In this document: positions 43,752-53,142 of the stretch, one piece after another | How positions within the stretch are numbered: position 1 is the stretch's first letter | Layout: each line of letters opens with the position of its first letter | From: Phycisphaerales bacterium | GTDB taxonomy: Bacteria; Planctomycetota; Phycisphaerae; Sedimentisphaerales; Anaerobacaceae | Assembly: GCA_003141275.1 (NCBI GenBank) | Contig: PLLM01000059.1 | Coordinates: 29,225 to 93,224, forward strand | Direction: 5' to 3' | Length of the DNA stretch: 64,000 nt | Position numbers and translations under genes: made by a program | The notes under the pieces: model-generated | Told to the model about the DNA's origin: nothing | The model's input: only the letters and a program-made list of their open reading frames with translations | Databases searched by the model: none

Positions 43752-44687
43752 ATGGCCGGACTTGTTAGAAAAAATAGGATATCAAGCGTCCTTACGCCTT
43801 CGCAGCTTCGCTGCCTCTCAAAAATTCCGACCATTAACATAACGGCAGGTTGCTTTCATAACTACATTTACTGCTATACGAAGGGCTATTCTCAGTATCC
43901 CGGAGATGGTAAAGTCATACTTTTTGACAATACCGCTGATAAGCTCAAGCAAGAGCTTGTCCGGAAACGAAAGAAACCGCAGGCTGTCTATTTTTGCCCT
44001 TCCTGTGACCCATTCCAGCCGGTTTCGCAAATACTTGAGCAAACCTACAAAACGATGGCCACTTTACTTGAAGCGGGAATCGGTGTTCAATTTCTCACAA
44101 AAGCAATCATTCCGCCAGAGTTCATTAAGCTGTTTGCCAGTTATAGGAATTTGGTATGCGGCCAGATTGGATTGACCAGCGTTGATGACAGTATCAGAAA
44201 AACCTTTGAGCCGGGAACCGCAAGTGTATCAAAAAAACTGGCAACGATGCAAAACCTCGTTGAAATAGGCGTAACAACCGGCGCACGAGCAGACCCTATC
44301 GTTCATAAGGTAATGGATTCAGATAAAGCTCTGAACGATTTATTTTCCGCGATTGCCAAAACCGGCATTAAAGAAGCTGCGATAAATTACCTGTTTCTCA
44401 GACCTGCCATTAAAGCAAGCGTTGAGAAGAACATGACTGATAAAAAACTGGCGTCCAAGCTGCTCAACCCATATCTAAATGGCATTAAACTCCCGATTGG
44501 TTTAAAGAATTCCTTTGGAGTCGCGCTGCCCAGAGAAATTAGAGAGAATGCGTTTGAGCGGATTAAAACCATTGCCAGAGGTTTCGGATTATCCATACAT
44601 ATTTGTGGCTGCAAGAATTCAGATATTACTGTCGAATCTTGCAATATCACGCGACTATCTCAATCATCTCAACTTGCGCTGTTTTGA
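43752..44687 (+). CDS. Radical SAM / spore photoproduct lyase-like protein with disrupted CX3CX2C motif
   Basis: TINITAGCFHNYIYCYTKGYSQYP..GKVILFDNTADKLKQEL..AVYFCPSCDPFQPV; canonical form would be GCxHxCxYCY. Middle Cys replaced by Tyr (codon 43863-43865). Confidence 0.7.
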   Translation: MAGLVRKNRISSVLTPSQLRCLSKIPTINITAGCFHNYIYCYTKGYSQYPGDGKVILFDNTADKLKQELVRKRKKPQAVYFCPSCDPFQPVSQILEQTYKTMATLLEAGIGVQFLTKAIIPPEFIKLFASYRNLVCGQIGLTSVDDSIRKTFEPGTASVSKKLATMQNLVEIGVTTGARADPIVHKVMDSDKALNDLFSAIAKTGIKEAAINYLFLRPAIKASVEKNMTDKKLASKLLNPYLNGIKLPIGLKNSFGVALPREIRENAFERIKTIARGFGLSIHICGCKNSDITVESCNITRLSQSSQLALF

Positions 44688-44699
44688 AAGATACGCTTA

Positions 44700-44880
44700 G
44701 TAAGGGATAGGCCTTAAATCCATGTCAGGGTATAGAGGTGTGACATACGCTAAATGTTTGGCTGATAAAGAGTTACGTGTTTTAGCGTTACTCAAATAGT
44801 GACAAAACTGCCATCGTTTTCCGGCCTGATTGGCCAAATATCCGGTATCTCTTGGTCCTTATATGATGCCCCCGCTATTG
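44700..44880 (+). repeat. About 250-bp downstream element, copy 3 (different 3' hairpin)
   Basis: ggccttaaatccatgtcagggtatagaggtgtgacatacgctaaatg...ggtccttatatgatgcccccgctatt; then diverges. Confidence 0.8.
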
Positions 44881-44896
44881 CCTGTAACATCTTGCA

Positions 44897-44924
44897 GGCC
44901 AGTCAGTTACGACTGGCCCTTTTG
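44897..44924 (+). terminator. Rho-independent terminator replacing the element's usual hairpin
   Basis: GGCCAGTCagttacGACTGGCC then CTTTTG. Confidence 0.7.
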
Positions 44925-44982
44925 TCACTCATTTTGAGCTTAGGTGTGCCGGGCGCTAAAAGCGCGGCTGATTCGGGAATAC

Positions 44983-46809
44983 CTATTTACTAATCAATTT
45001 AAACAATTCGTTTGCCTTCTCGGCGTCCAGCGTTTTTAAGATTTTGTATTCTTCAAGGGCTGAATTCTTGTCGCCGGCCACTGAATAGTCAACGCCAAGA
45101 TTATAGTGTGCTAAAACAAAACCCGGCTGGATTCTTATGGCCTGCTTATAGGGCTCCACCGCATCCTGATAGCGGCCAAGTCTGTAGTAGGTAACGCCAA
45201 GATTAAGATATGCAACGGCATAATCCGGCTTAATTCGGATGGCTTGCTTATAGGCCTCTATCGCGTCCTGCCGGCGGCCAAGTGCGTCGTAGGCAATGCC
45301 AAGATTACAGTATGCCTTGGCATAATACGGCTTAATTTTTATGGCCCGCTTATAGGCCTCCACCTCCTCCTGCCGGCGGCCAAGTTTGCCGCAGGCGACG
45401 CCAAGATTATAGTTCGCCTCGGAGTAATCCGGATTGGTTTTTATAGCCTGCTTATAGTCCTCTATCGCATCCTGGTAGCGGCCAATGGTGTCGTAGTAAA
45501 CTCCACGATTATTGTGCGCAATATAATTGTTTTGCGTTACCTCTATGGCGTGCGAAAAGAGGGTAAAGTTGTTATTCCAGAAGCTAACCTGCTGATGCGT
45601 GCATATCCCGAGGGTTGTCAGTATTATTACCATCGATAGGCCGAGAGCGGTTTTTCGCTGCGGCCATTTCGAAAGAAGCTCCGGCAGGCCCCACGCAATC
45701 ATTATGAAAAGACCTGTATAGGGAATATAGGTGTAGCGGTCGGCCAAGCCCTGGAGGCCAACCTGAACAAAACCTATGACGGGCACAAGCGTTCCGACAA
45801 ACCAGAACCAGCCCACCGGCAGATATTTTCGATTCCGTCCGAAACGAATTACAAGAATGGATATAACGAGCAATAACAAAACACACATCGCCACCTGCCA
45901 GGACGCAAAGCTGTCGGCGTCAAAAGGATAAAATACCGCGAGATGTTGCGGCCAGAACAGTTTGCCTGTGTATCTTGCGTAAGATAAGAAGGCATTGGCA
46001 GTTCTGACCTTCAAAGGAAGAATGTCGATATGTGCCACTGCGCTGCCGCTTAGCTGGACCAGAAACGTGATTACGCTTGAGATAACAGAAAGAGCAAAGA
46101 AAGGAATTTTTTCGATTATTAACTGTCCTGCCGATATCTTTTGGGATGTGCCCTTAGCCCTTTGTCTTCTGTCTTCCGTCCCCTGTCCTCTGATTCGTTC
46201 GAGCGGCCAATAATCCAAAAGCAGCAGCAGCGCCGGCAAAGTAACGAGCATTGGTTTTGCAAGAAGGCCCAGTGCGAACAGCAATAATGTCAGCACATAG
46301 CGAACTATGCCGTGGCGTTTTACATAGCCGACATAAGCGGCCAGTGTGAGCAGAAGGAACAATGTGCTCAATACGTCCTTGCGTTCGGCAATCCACGCGA
46401 CCGATTCGACATGCATCGGATGGAGCGCAAAGGCCGCCGCGACAAATGCGCTCTGCCATAGTGTGCCGGTCATTTTCCTGAACACCGCAAAGAGCAGCAG
46501 GGTGTTTGCAAGGTGCAAAATGAGATTCATTAGATGCATCAGGCCGGGGTTTGCGCCGAATAATTGACAATCGAGCATATGCGACAGCCAGGTCAAAGGG
46601 TGCCAGTTGGCTGAGCGGTTCGTGGTAAAGGCCCAGACGACGCCGTCTTTGGTCAGGCCGTTCAAAACCTGGGTATTAGCGGATACGTAGTCACTATCAT
46701 CGTAGTTGAGAAAACTGAAATTGCGTACCTGCCAGAAAACCAGCAGGGTACTTAATATCAGGACAAAATACGTGAAAATCACGAAAGATTTTTTCACAGA
46801 TTCAGGCAT
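44983..46809 (-). CDS. Multi-TM glycosyltransferase-like protein with C-terminal TPRs
   Basis: N-terminal multi-TM with NLILHLANTLLLFAVF..ALHPMHVESVAWIAERKDVLSTLF (TMTC/PMT-like); C-term TPRs ALGRRQDAIEAYKQAIRIKPDYAVAYLNLGVTYYRLGRYQDAVEPYKQAIRIQP. Confidence 0.8.
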   Translation of the reverse strand: MPESVKKSFVIFTYFVLILSTLLVFWQVRNFSFLNYDDSDYVSANTQVLNGLTKDGVVWAFTTNRSANWHPLTWLSHMLDCQLFGANPGLMHLMNLILHLANTLLLFAVFRKMTGTLWQSAFVAAAFALHPMHVESVAWIAERKDVLSTLFLLLTLAAYVGYVKRHGIVRYVLTLLLFALGLLAKPMLVTLPALLLLLDYWPLERIRGQGTEDRRQRAKGTSQKISAGQLIIEKIPFFALSVISSVITFLVQLSGSAVAHIDILPLKVRTANAFLSYARYTGKLFWPQHLAVFYPFDADSFASWQVAMCVLLLLVISILVIRFGRNRKYLPVGWFWFVGTLVPVIGFVQVGLQGLADRYTYIPYTGLFIMIAWGLPELLSKWPQRKTALGLSMVIILTTLGICTHQQVSFWNNNFTLFSHAIEVTQNNYIAHNNRGVYYDTIGRYQDAIEDYKQAIKTNPDYSEANYNLGVACGKLGRRQEEVEAYKRAIKIKPYYAKAYCNLGIAYDALGRRQDAIEAYKQAIRIKPDYAVAYLNLGVTYYRLGRYQDAVEPYKQAIRIQPGFVLAHYNLGVDYSVAGDKNSALEEYKILKTLDAEKANELFKLISK

Positions 46810-46965
46810 AGCTCATAATGTATTTGTTGTAAGAGGTGTTGCGTTGGCATCTGCCGCCACCTATCCTGCAATTACGTTTAATAGAGCGCCGTAGTTTATG
46901 GGTTTTTGGCGGGAAAGTCAATGGCTGCTGCGAAGAGGATAGTATCAAGTGTTATGTGTAAGATT

Positions 46966-47427
46966 TTATGCCCGCGTATGTTGGCCCACTTTCCAAATTC
47001 TTGCTACAAAATTCGTCGATTGTATTTGTGAAGGAGGATCATCGCCAAACTTGCACGTCATGAGCCACTCGCGAAGCGGAGTGTCAGCACCGCGTGTGTC
47101 CACTACAAGAATCATATACTTTTCTCTGTTCTGCGGGTCGCTTTCAAGTTTTCGGACATCCGCCTCAATCAGCCCCTTCATTTTAGGCTGATAGTCCCCA
47201 CCGCAGATTTTGATTTCTGCGACCATTGGATATTTGTCCGATGATAGATCAAATTTTTGTGGAGATGTATTTGTGGCGAGCACTTCTTGCTCAGCGTGAA
47301 GGTATATTTCGCCTTGGAGCCAGCATTCGCGACAACCGCCGGCATCGAGTATTCGGTTGATGGGTTCTTTTTTATCCTCGAAGAAAGATGTGAAAAATTT
47401 TATCCAGTTCATGTGCAAGTGGCCCAA
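46966..47427 (-). CDS. Hypothetical protein, possible PD-(D/E)XK nuclease fold
   Basis: LQGEIYLHAEQEVLATNTSPQKFDLSSDKYPMVAEIKICGGD: acidic residues then ExK. Confidence 0.4.
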   Translation of the reverse strand: MGHLHMNWIKFFTSFFEDKKEPINRILDAGGCRECWLQGEIYLHAEQEVLATNTSPQKFDLSSDKYPMVAEIKICGGDYQPKMKGLIEADVRKLESDPQNREKYMILVVDTRGADTPLREWLMTCKFGDDPPSQIQSTNFVARIWKVGQHTRA

Positions 47428-47468
47428 CTGCTATTTATATGGTTTCCGCATTGCGTATTTAGTGATCA

Positions 47469-48791
47469 TTACTCTTTATCTTCCGGGATATCGACAATAC
47501 GGATGCAAACCGGTTTGTCACAGACGGCTTTCAGGTCGGCAAGGCCTTTGAGAGTGGCGGTGATTTTGTCCTGTCTGTTGGGGTGAGTGGTAATGATGAC
47601 GGGGACAGTGCCGTCGGGGCCGGGGATTTCGTGCTGGAGGACGCCTGAAATGCTGATGGCGTTGTCGGCGAGGACTTTGCCAATCTGGGCGAAGACGCCG
47701 GGCTGGTCCTTGACCATTAAACGTATGTAGAACCGGCTGACGAGGTTGTCGATTTTGTCAATCATCCCCGCTATTTCTGCGTGCGGCTTGAGATTGAGAT
47801 TTTTGAAGGTGGTCGCGGAATTGCCGAGGGCGACTTCGATGATATCGGCGACAATCGCGCTGGCGGTGGGCATCATACCAGCGCCCCGGCCATAGAACAT
47901 CACGTTGCCGACTGCGTGGCCGAAGATGCTTACGGCGTTGAATGAGCCGTCAACCTTGGCGAGACGATTTTCTTTGCTGATGAATGAAGGATGGACGCGG
48001 AGTGAAATCCGGCCTTTGTCATTCTTTTCCGCTATTGCCAAAAGTTTTAGACAATAGCCCATTTCGCCGCCAAAGCGGACGTCATCTTTGGAGACGAGTT
48101 GGATGCCTTCGACAAATATATCATCCATTGAAATTTGACAGCCGAAGGCGATTGAGGCGAGGATGGCGAGCTTGTGAGCGCTGTCGCCTCCTGAGATATC
48201 GAGAGTGGGGTCGGCTTCAGCGTAGCCCTTTTGCTGGGCCTGTGCCAGCGCATCCGCGAAGTCAGCGCCTTTGGATGTCATATTCGAGAGGATGTAATTG
48301 CAGGTTCCGTTGACGATGCTATACATTGCTTTGATGTTGTTAGCGGCCAGTCCAGTTCTGATTCCTGAAATAATCGGTATGCCGCCCGCGCAACTGGCCT
48401 CGAAGGCGATGCAGCGGTCATTTTTATGGGCGGCTGCGTAAAGTTCCGCGCCGTATTCTGCCAATAGTGCCTTATTGGCAGTCACGATGTGTTTGCCCGC
48501 GGCTAAAATCTTGAGCTGAATATCCTTGGCGATTTTGGTTCCGCCGACGAGTTCGACACCGATTGATATTGATTTATCATTGAGTAGCCGATTGAGGTCG
48601 TCAGTGAGCAGACCATCCGGCAGTTTGACCGGGCGGGGCCTTTTGAGGTCGGCATCGACCACGCAGGCAAGCTCTAATCGCAGGCCGGTTTTGGCGGCGA
48701 TAGCGTTTGCGTTTTCGAGGATAATTTTAGCGACGCCGGCACCTATGGTGCCGAAGCCGACAAGACCGATTTTTATATTCTTTTCCTGCAT
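47469..48791 (-). CDS. hom: Homoserine dehydrogenase
   Basis: IKIGLVGFGTIGAGVAKIIL; VTANKALLAEYG; FEASCAGGIPII; NGTCNYILSNM; ADPTLDISGGDSAHKLAILA; C-term ACT domain. Confidence 0.93.
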   Translation of the reverse strand: MQEKNIKIGLVGFGTIGAGVAKIILENANAIAAKTGLRLELACVVDADLKRPRPVKLPDGLLTDDLNRLLNDKSISIGVELVGGTKIAKDIQLKILAAGKHIVTANKALLAEYGAELYAAAHKNDRCIAFEASCAGGIPIISGIRTGLAANNIKAMYSIVNGTCNYILSNMTSKGADFADALAQAQQKGYAEADPTLDISGGDSAHKLAILASIAFGCQISMDDIFVEGIQLVSKDDVRFGGEMGYCLKLLAIAEKNDKGRISLRVHPSFISKENRLAKVDGSFNAVSIFGHAVGNVMFYGRGAGMMPTASAIVADIIEVALGNSATTFKNLNLKPHAEIAGMIDKIDNLVSRFYIRLMVKDQPGVFAQIGKVLADNAISISGVLQHEIPGPDGTVPVIITTHPNRQDKITATLKGLADLKAVCDKPVCIRIVDIPEDKE

Positions 48792-48873
48792 ATTGCATTT
48801 TCCCATTAAAGACCGTAGTTTATGAATTCCGTGGAAGATAGTCAATTGTGTTATTTGCGGGTATGATTCGATT

Positions 48874-49602
48874 ATGACTTTGCACAGATTTTACAGTGAT
48901 TCGATAGATGGGCCGAGGATTGAGCTTGAGGGGACGGAGGCGCATCATCTGGCGGTATTGCGGCTGGGGGCGGGGGATAAAGTCGAGCTTTTCGACGGTC
49001 TTGGCGGGCTGGCGACGGCGGTAATATCGGGGATAAGGAAAAATATCGTTACCCTCGAAATCGAGGACATCCGGCGAAGCGAAATGCCGAAGTCCCGGCG
49101 CATTATTATCGCTGTAAGCGTTCCCAAGGGTGAGCGATTTGACTGGCTGATTGAAAAATGCACGGAGTTGGGGGTTGAGCGGATATGCCCGGTGATTTTC
49201 GAGCGGACGGTGAGACAGCCGGCCAATCCCAAGGCACTCGACCGATGGATGAACCTGGCAATCTCGGCGGGTAAGCAGTGCAAGCGATTGTTTTTGCCCC
49301 AGATTGACCCGCCGATGAATTCGCAGGATTGTATCGAGGCGATAAAAAAAGACAGCCCGAACTGCCGGATTGTCGCGGGAGGCATATCAGGTGATTGTCC
49401 ATCATTGGCGGGGCGGTCATTTGGTGCTGATGATGTTGCTGCTTTGATTGGCCCGGAAGGGGGCTTTACGGAAAATGAGGAGGGGTTTTTGAAAAGCCGA
49501 GGCGTTCAGTTTGTGCGATTGGCCGACACGATTTTGCGAACCGAAACCGCTGCGATTGCCTTCGCTGCCGTTTTAGCCGCTCAACGGAATCAGGCACAAT
49601 AG
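48874..49602 (+). CDS. rsmE: 16S rRNA (uracil-1498-N3)-methyltransferase, RsmE family
   Basis: HRFYSD...LEGTEAHHLAVLRLGAGDKVELFDG..; ALIGPEGGFTENEEGFLKSRG..VRLADTILRTETAAIAFAAVL. Confidence 0.9.
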   Translation: MTLHRFYSDSIDGPRIELEGTEAHHLAVLRLGAGDKVELFDGLGGLATAVISGIRKNIVTLEIEDIRRSEMPKSRRIIIAVSVPKGERFDWLIEKCTELGVERICPVIFERTVRQPANPKALDRWMNLAISAGKQCKRLFLPQIDPPMNSQDCIEAIKKDSPNCRIVAGGISGDCPSLAGRSFGADDVAALIGPEGGFTENEEGFLKSRGVQFVRLADTILRTETAAIAFAAVLAAQRNQAQ

Positions 49603-49654
49603 TTAAGATTGCTTCGTCTACCTAAAGGTGTCCTCGCAATGACGGAGATTGCGA

Positions 49655-50479
49655 TTAAATCGCCAGGCCTGCGAGGATTCTGTCGAATTCGGTGGGGTTG
49701 AAAAAGGCCGAAGGGCCTTGGGGGTTGTGCTTGGTGAGCATTTTGATTGTCGCGGCGAATTTTTTGTCGAGCGTCGCGATAAAGCAATTGTTCTGGATTC
49801 CTGATGCTTCGGCGTTGCTAAGCACAAGTTCCGGGGGAAGGACAATTTGATAGGCGTGGAGGGTGAGTCGTTCGATGAGGGGTTTTTCTTCCTGGAATCT
49901 GCCGAGGCGGTAATCTTTTTTGTATTCGGAAAGCATAATCGGTTCTCTGCCCCCGTAAAGCGGGTCGATGGCTAAGGGCAGGCTGATGCTGGCGAGGTGG
50001 ACGCGAATCTGGTGCGTTCTGCCCGTCAGGGGGGATGCGGCGATGAGGGAGACGAGGCCGAAATTCGCGAGCAGCCGCCAGTTGGTTACGGATTCCTTGC
50101 CGCTCCTGTGGTCGATTATCATAAGCTCCGGCTTTTTTTTGCAGGGGGCGAGGGGGGCATCTACGACGCCATCGGGCCCAAAGGCCGCGCCTTTGACTAT
50201 GGCGAGGTAGGTCTTTTTGACGGTTCGATTGAAAAAATAATCCGCGAATTGCCTTTGGGCGGCCCGGTTCAGGGCGAGAATCATCACGCCTGAGGTGTCC
50301 TTGTCAAGACGGTGAACGAGGCGCAGCTTGGCGGTCATCTCTTTGCCCAGCTGTTTGGCGAGCAGGTCGGTGAGCTGGGGCTTGCCCGAACGATCCTTTG
50401 TGACCGATATGCCCGAGGGCTTATTTATGACGATTATGTTGGCGTCTTCGTAAATTATTTCAATCTCATTTTTCGGCAT
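49655..50479 (-). CDS. RluA-family pseudouridine synthase
   Basis: IIYEDANIIVINKPSGISV; LRLVHRLDKDTSGVMILAL; LTGRTHQIRVHLASISLPLAIDPLYGG. Confidence 0.92.
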   Translation of the reverse strand: MPKNEIEIIYEDANIIVINKPSGISVTKDRSGKPQLTDLLAKQLGKEMTAKLRLVHRLDKDTSGVMILALNRAAQRQFADYFFNRTVKKTYLAIVKGAAFGPDGVVDAPLAPCKKKPELMIIDHRSGKESVTNWRLLANFGLVSLIAASPLTGRTHQIRVHLASISLPLAIDPLYGGREPIMLSEYKKDYRLGRFQEEKPLIERLTLHAYQIVLPPELVLSNAEASGIQNNCFIATLDKKFAATIKMLTKHNPQGPSAFFNPTEFDRILAGLAI

Positions 50480-50566
50480 CTGGTTTCCTTTTGCATTTCT
50501 TGACGCTGGGATTCGTATAGCATATAGTATTTGGCGGCAAAAGTGTAGTATTAAGGACGAAGGACA

Positions 50567-51853
50567 ATGAAGATACCGCCTGTAAAAGGGACGCGAGATT
50601 TTTATCCTGAGGAAATGGCCTTGCACAACTGGATTGTGGATGGCTGGAAGAAGGCGTCAATCCGCAATGGCTTCGAGGAATACGACGGGCCTATCTTCGA
50701 ATATCTCCAGATGTATCAAGTCAAAAGCGGCGACGAAATTGTCGAGCAACTGTTTAGTTTCAAGGACCGGGGCGACCGGGACCTGGCAATCAGGCCCGAA
50801 ATCACGCCGACCTTGGCGAGGATGGTCAACCAGAAAATCAACGCCTTGCCCAAGCCGATAAAGTGGTTTTCCCTGCCGCGGTTATGCCGGGCGGAACGAC
50901 CGCAAAAAGGCCGCCTGCGTGAATTTTTCCAGTGGAATATAGACATCATCGGCGAAGACAGCGTTCTTGCCGATGCCGAGGTTATTTTCACGACGGTTGA
51001 TTACCTGCGTGAAGTCGGGTTGACGCCTAAAGACATCAAGGTAAAAATATCGAGCAGGAAACTTTTAGCGGCAGTTTTGAAAAAAATCGGCGTTCCTGAT
51101 GAGAAGCTGAATCCCCTTTATACTCTCCTGGACAAAAAAGCGAAACTGCCCGCGGATGTATTCTCGGCGACGCTGACGGAGCAGGTCGGCGGCGATATGG
51201 CGGGGCGTATCATCGCCTTTATGGGGTCGCAGACGGTTACTTCTATAGAGAACATTGTAAAAGCCGAGGCCGGTGACCAGCTTGAGGTTGCCATAAAGGA
51301 GCTTGAGGATTGTGCCGCCCGGCTGAACCAGATGGGGATAAGCGATTACTGCGTTTTTGACCCGGGTATTGTGAGGGGACTGGCTTATTACACGGGCATC
51401 GTTTTTGAGGTGCATGATATTCAGGGCGACCTTCGCGCGATTTGCGGTGGGGGGCGATACGATAATCTCCTGCGTGATTTCGGCGGGCCGGCTGTCTCCG
51501 CGACGGGTATGGGTATGGGCGACTGCGTTCTTGAAATACTGCTTCGAGAAAAGGGCTTGCTCGATAAAAAAATTACGTCAAGGACGCTTGATTACTATAT
51601 TGTACCGATAGCTGAAGAGTTTTTGAATGAGGCGGTAAAACTGACGGCTGGATTGCGAACAAAAGGTTTTAAATCGGCTTTCAGTTATAAGGCCGCGGGC
51701 TTGTCGAAGCAGTTGAAAAACGCCTCAGAGCAGAACGCCAAATTCTGTATTATTATCGGCGACGAGTTCAAGGCAGGTAACATTGTCGTAAAGGATATGG
51801 CGACCGGGCAGCAAAAAACAATCCCGGTTAATGAGTTTCTCAAAAAGCCCTAA
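50567..51853 (+). CDS. hisS: Histidyl-tRNA synthetase
   Basis: PPVKGTRDFYPEEM; AIRPEITPTLARMV; CRAERPQKGRLREFFQWNIDIIGED; VRGLAYYTGIVFEV; AICGGGRYDNLL. Confidence 0.93.
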   Translation: MKIPPVKGTRDFYPEEMALHNWIVDGWKKASIRNGFEEYDGPIFEYLQMYQVKSGDEIVEQLFSFKDRGDRDLAIRPEITPTLARMVNQKINALPKPIKWFSLPRLCRAERPQKGRLREFFQWNIDIIGEDSVLADAEVIFTTVDYLREVGLTPKDIKVKISSRKLLAAVLKKIGVPDEKLNPLYTLLDKKAKLPADVFSATLTEQVGGDMAGRIIAFMGSQTVTSIENIVKAEAGDQLEVAIKELEDCAARLNQMGISDYCVFDPGIVRGLAYYTGIVFEVHDIQGDLRAICGGGRYDNLLRDFGGPAVSATGMGMGDCVLEILLREKGLLDKKITSRTLDYYIVPIAEEFLNEAVKLTAGLRTKGFKSAFSYKAAGLSKQLKNASEQNAKFCIIIGDEFKAGNIVVKDMATGQQKTIPVNEFLKKP

Positions 51854-51855
51854 AA

Positions 51856-52383
51856 GTGCTGATGAAGGAATACGCACCTAATCATTACGAGAAGGCCTTC
51901 GAGAACTGGCTGATTGATAACCACATTGAGTATGTCCCCGCAGGCGACCAGCACAAGCCGGTCTTCGAGCAGTCCAGCTTAAAGAGTTTCGATTTTCTTC
52001 TGTGCCCGTCTTCGGGCAAAAAGATAATCGCGGAGGTCAAAGGCAGGCATTTCAAAGGCACGACGTTGGCGGGTTTGTCCCGACTGGAGTGCTGGGTTAC
52101 GACGGAAGATGTCGATGGTCTGTCGGCGTGGCAGAAAACGCTCGGGGACGATTACGGCTCGGCATTTATCTTCGCGTACCGGTTCCAGAATATCGATGTG
52201 GATTTCGACGGCAGGGAGATTTTCGATTACAACGAAGATAAGTACCTGTTTTTAGCCGTGCATTTAGCTGATTATATCAGGTATATGAAACAAAGAAGCC
52301 CGAAGTGGAAGACCGTAACACTTGCCGCCGATAAATTTCGGCAATGCGCAAAACCCATTACTGATTTGATTCTTCCGGCGTAG
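51856..52383 (+). CDS. HYExAFE family protein
   Basis: NHYEKAFENWLIDNHIEYVPAGDQHK..KSFDFLLCPSSGKKIIAEVKGR; nuclease-like D..ExK. Confidence 0.8.
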   Translation: MLMKEYAPNHYEKAFENWLIDNHIEYVPAGDQHKPVFEQSSLKSFDFLLCPSSGKKIIAEVKGRHFKGTTLAGLSRLECWVTTEDVDGLSAWQKTLGDDYGSAFIFAYRFQNIDVDFDGREIFDYNEDKYLFLAVHLADYIRYMKQRSPKWKTVTLAADKFRQCAKPITDLILPA

Positions 52384-52567
52384 TATTCGGTTCCGGATTC
52401 GCAGGTGTTGCGTTTGGTTCTGCTATTGCGCAGCTTTTAATTCCCTTAATCATCTGGACGATTGGGCACGTGGTGCAAGATTGTTTTTGCGATGACGCGG
52501 CTATTACGACCACGGCAGCAAAACCGAGAACAAAGATTAAAGGCCACTTAGACGGCGTTTTATTCAT
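52358..52567 (-). CDS. Small single-TM hypothetical protein
   Basis: MNKTPSKWPLIFVLGFAAVVVIAASSQKQSCTTCPIVQMI; near-start downstream of hisS region, converges with HYExAFE gene. Confidence 0.45.
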   Translation of the reverse strand: MNKTPSKWPLIFVLGFAAVVVIAASSQKQSCTTCPIVQMIKGIKSCAIAEPNATPANPEPNTTPEESNQ

Positions 52568-52698
52568 ATATATTCCTTATACGCTACTGGACAGCTAAAA
52601 GTTTGCCGGATTTTGGCGTAGAATTTGCGGTTGTGTGCTGGTAGAATTTGCCGAATTGTCGGCTTTAAAACAAAAATAAAGATTGGAGGAAATCGAAG

Positions 52699-53142
52699 AT
52701 GTTCAAAAACTTGCTGTGTTGTGTGATAGTGGCGATTGTTTGCACTGGCTGTGTAAACGTTAACGCAGAGAAGCATTGCACGATGTCGAAAGCCGAGTGT
52801 CAAAAGGTGTGCCCTAAGGTATGCCCGAAAGAATGCCCAAAGATGCTGAAACACGTCGTGCTGTTCAAGTTCAAGGAGGGGACGACGCCTGAGAAGATAA
52901 AGGAAGTTGAGCAGGCGTTCGCGTCGCTGCCGGATAAAATCGACGTTATCAAGGGTTTTGAGGCGGGGACCAATGTTAGCGTCGAGAACCGCTCGGAGGG
53001 CTTTACGCATTGTTTTGTCGTGTCGTTTTCGAGCGAGGCGGACAGGGACACTTATCTGAATCACCCCGATCATAAGGAATTCGGCAAATCGCTCGGCGGA
53101 TGCATCGATAAGGTTCTTGTCGTCGATTACTGGAACAGATGA
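52699..53142 (+). CDS. Dabb (stress-responsive alpha/beta barrel) domain protein with signal/lipoprotein-like N-terminus
   Basis: CVIVAIVCTGCVN; LKHVVLFKFKEGTTPEKIKEVEQAFASLPDKIDVIKGFEAGTNVS..GFTHCFVVSFSSEADRDTYLNHPDHKEF. Confidence 0.88.
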   Translation: MFKNLLCCVIVAIVCTGCVNVNAEKHCTMSKAECQKVCPKVCPKECPKMLKHVVLFKFKEGTTPEKIKEVEQAFASLPDKIDVIKGFEAGTNVSVENRSEGFTHCFVVSFSSEADRDTYLNHPDHKEFGKSLGGCIDKVLVVDYWNR

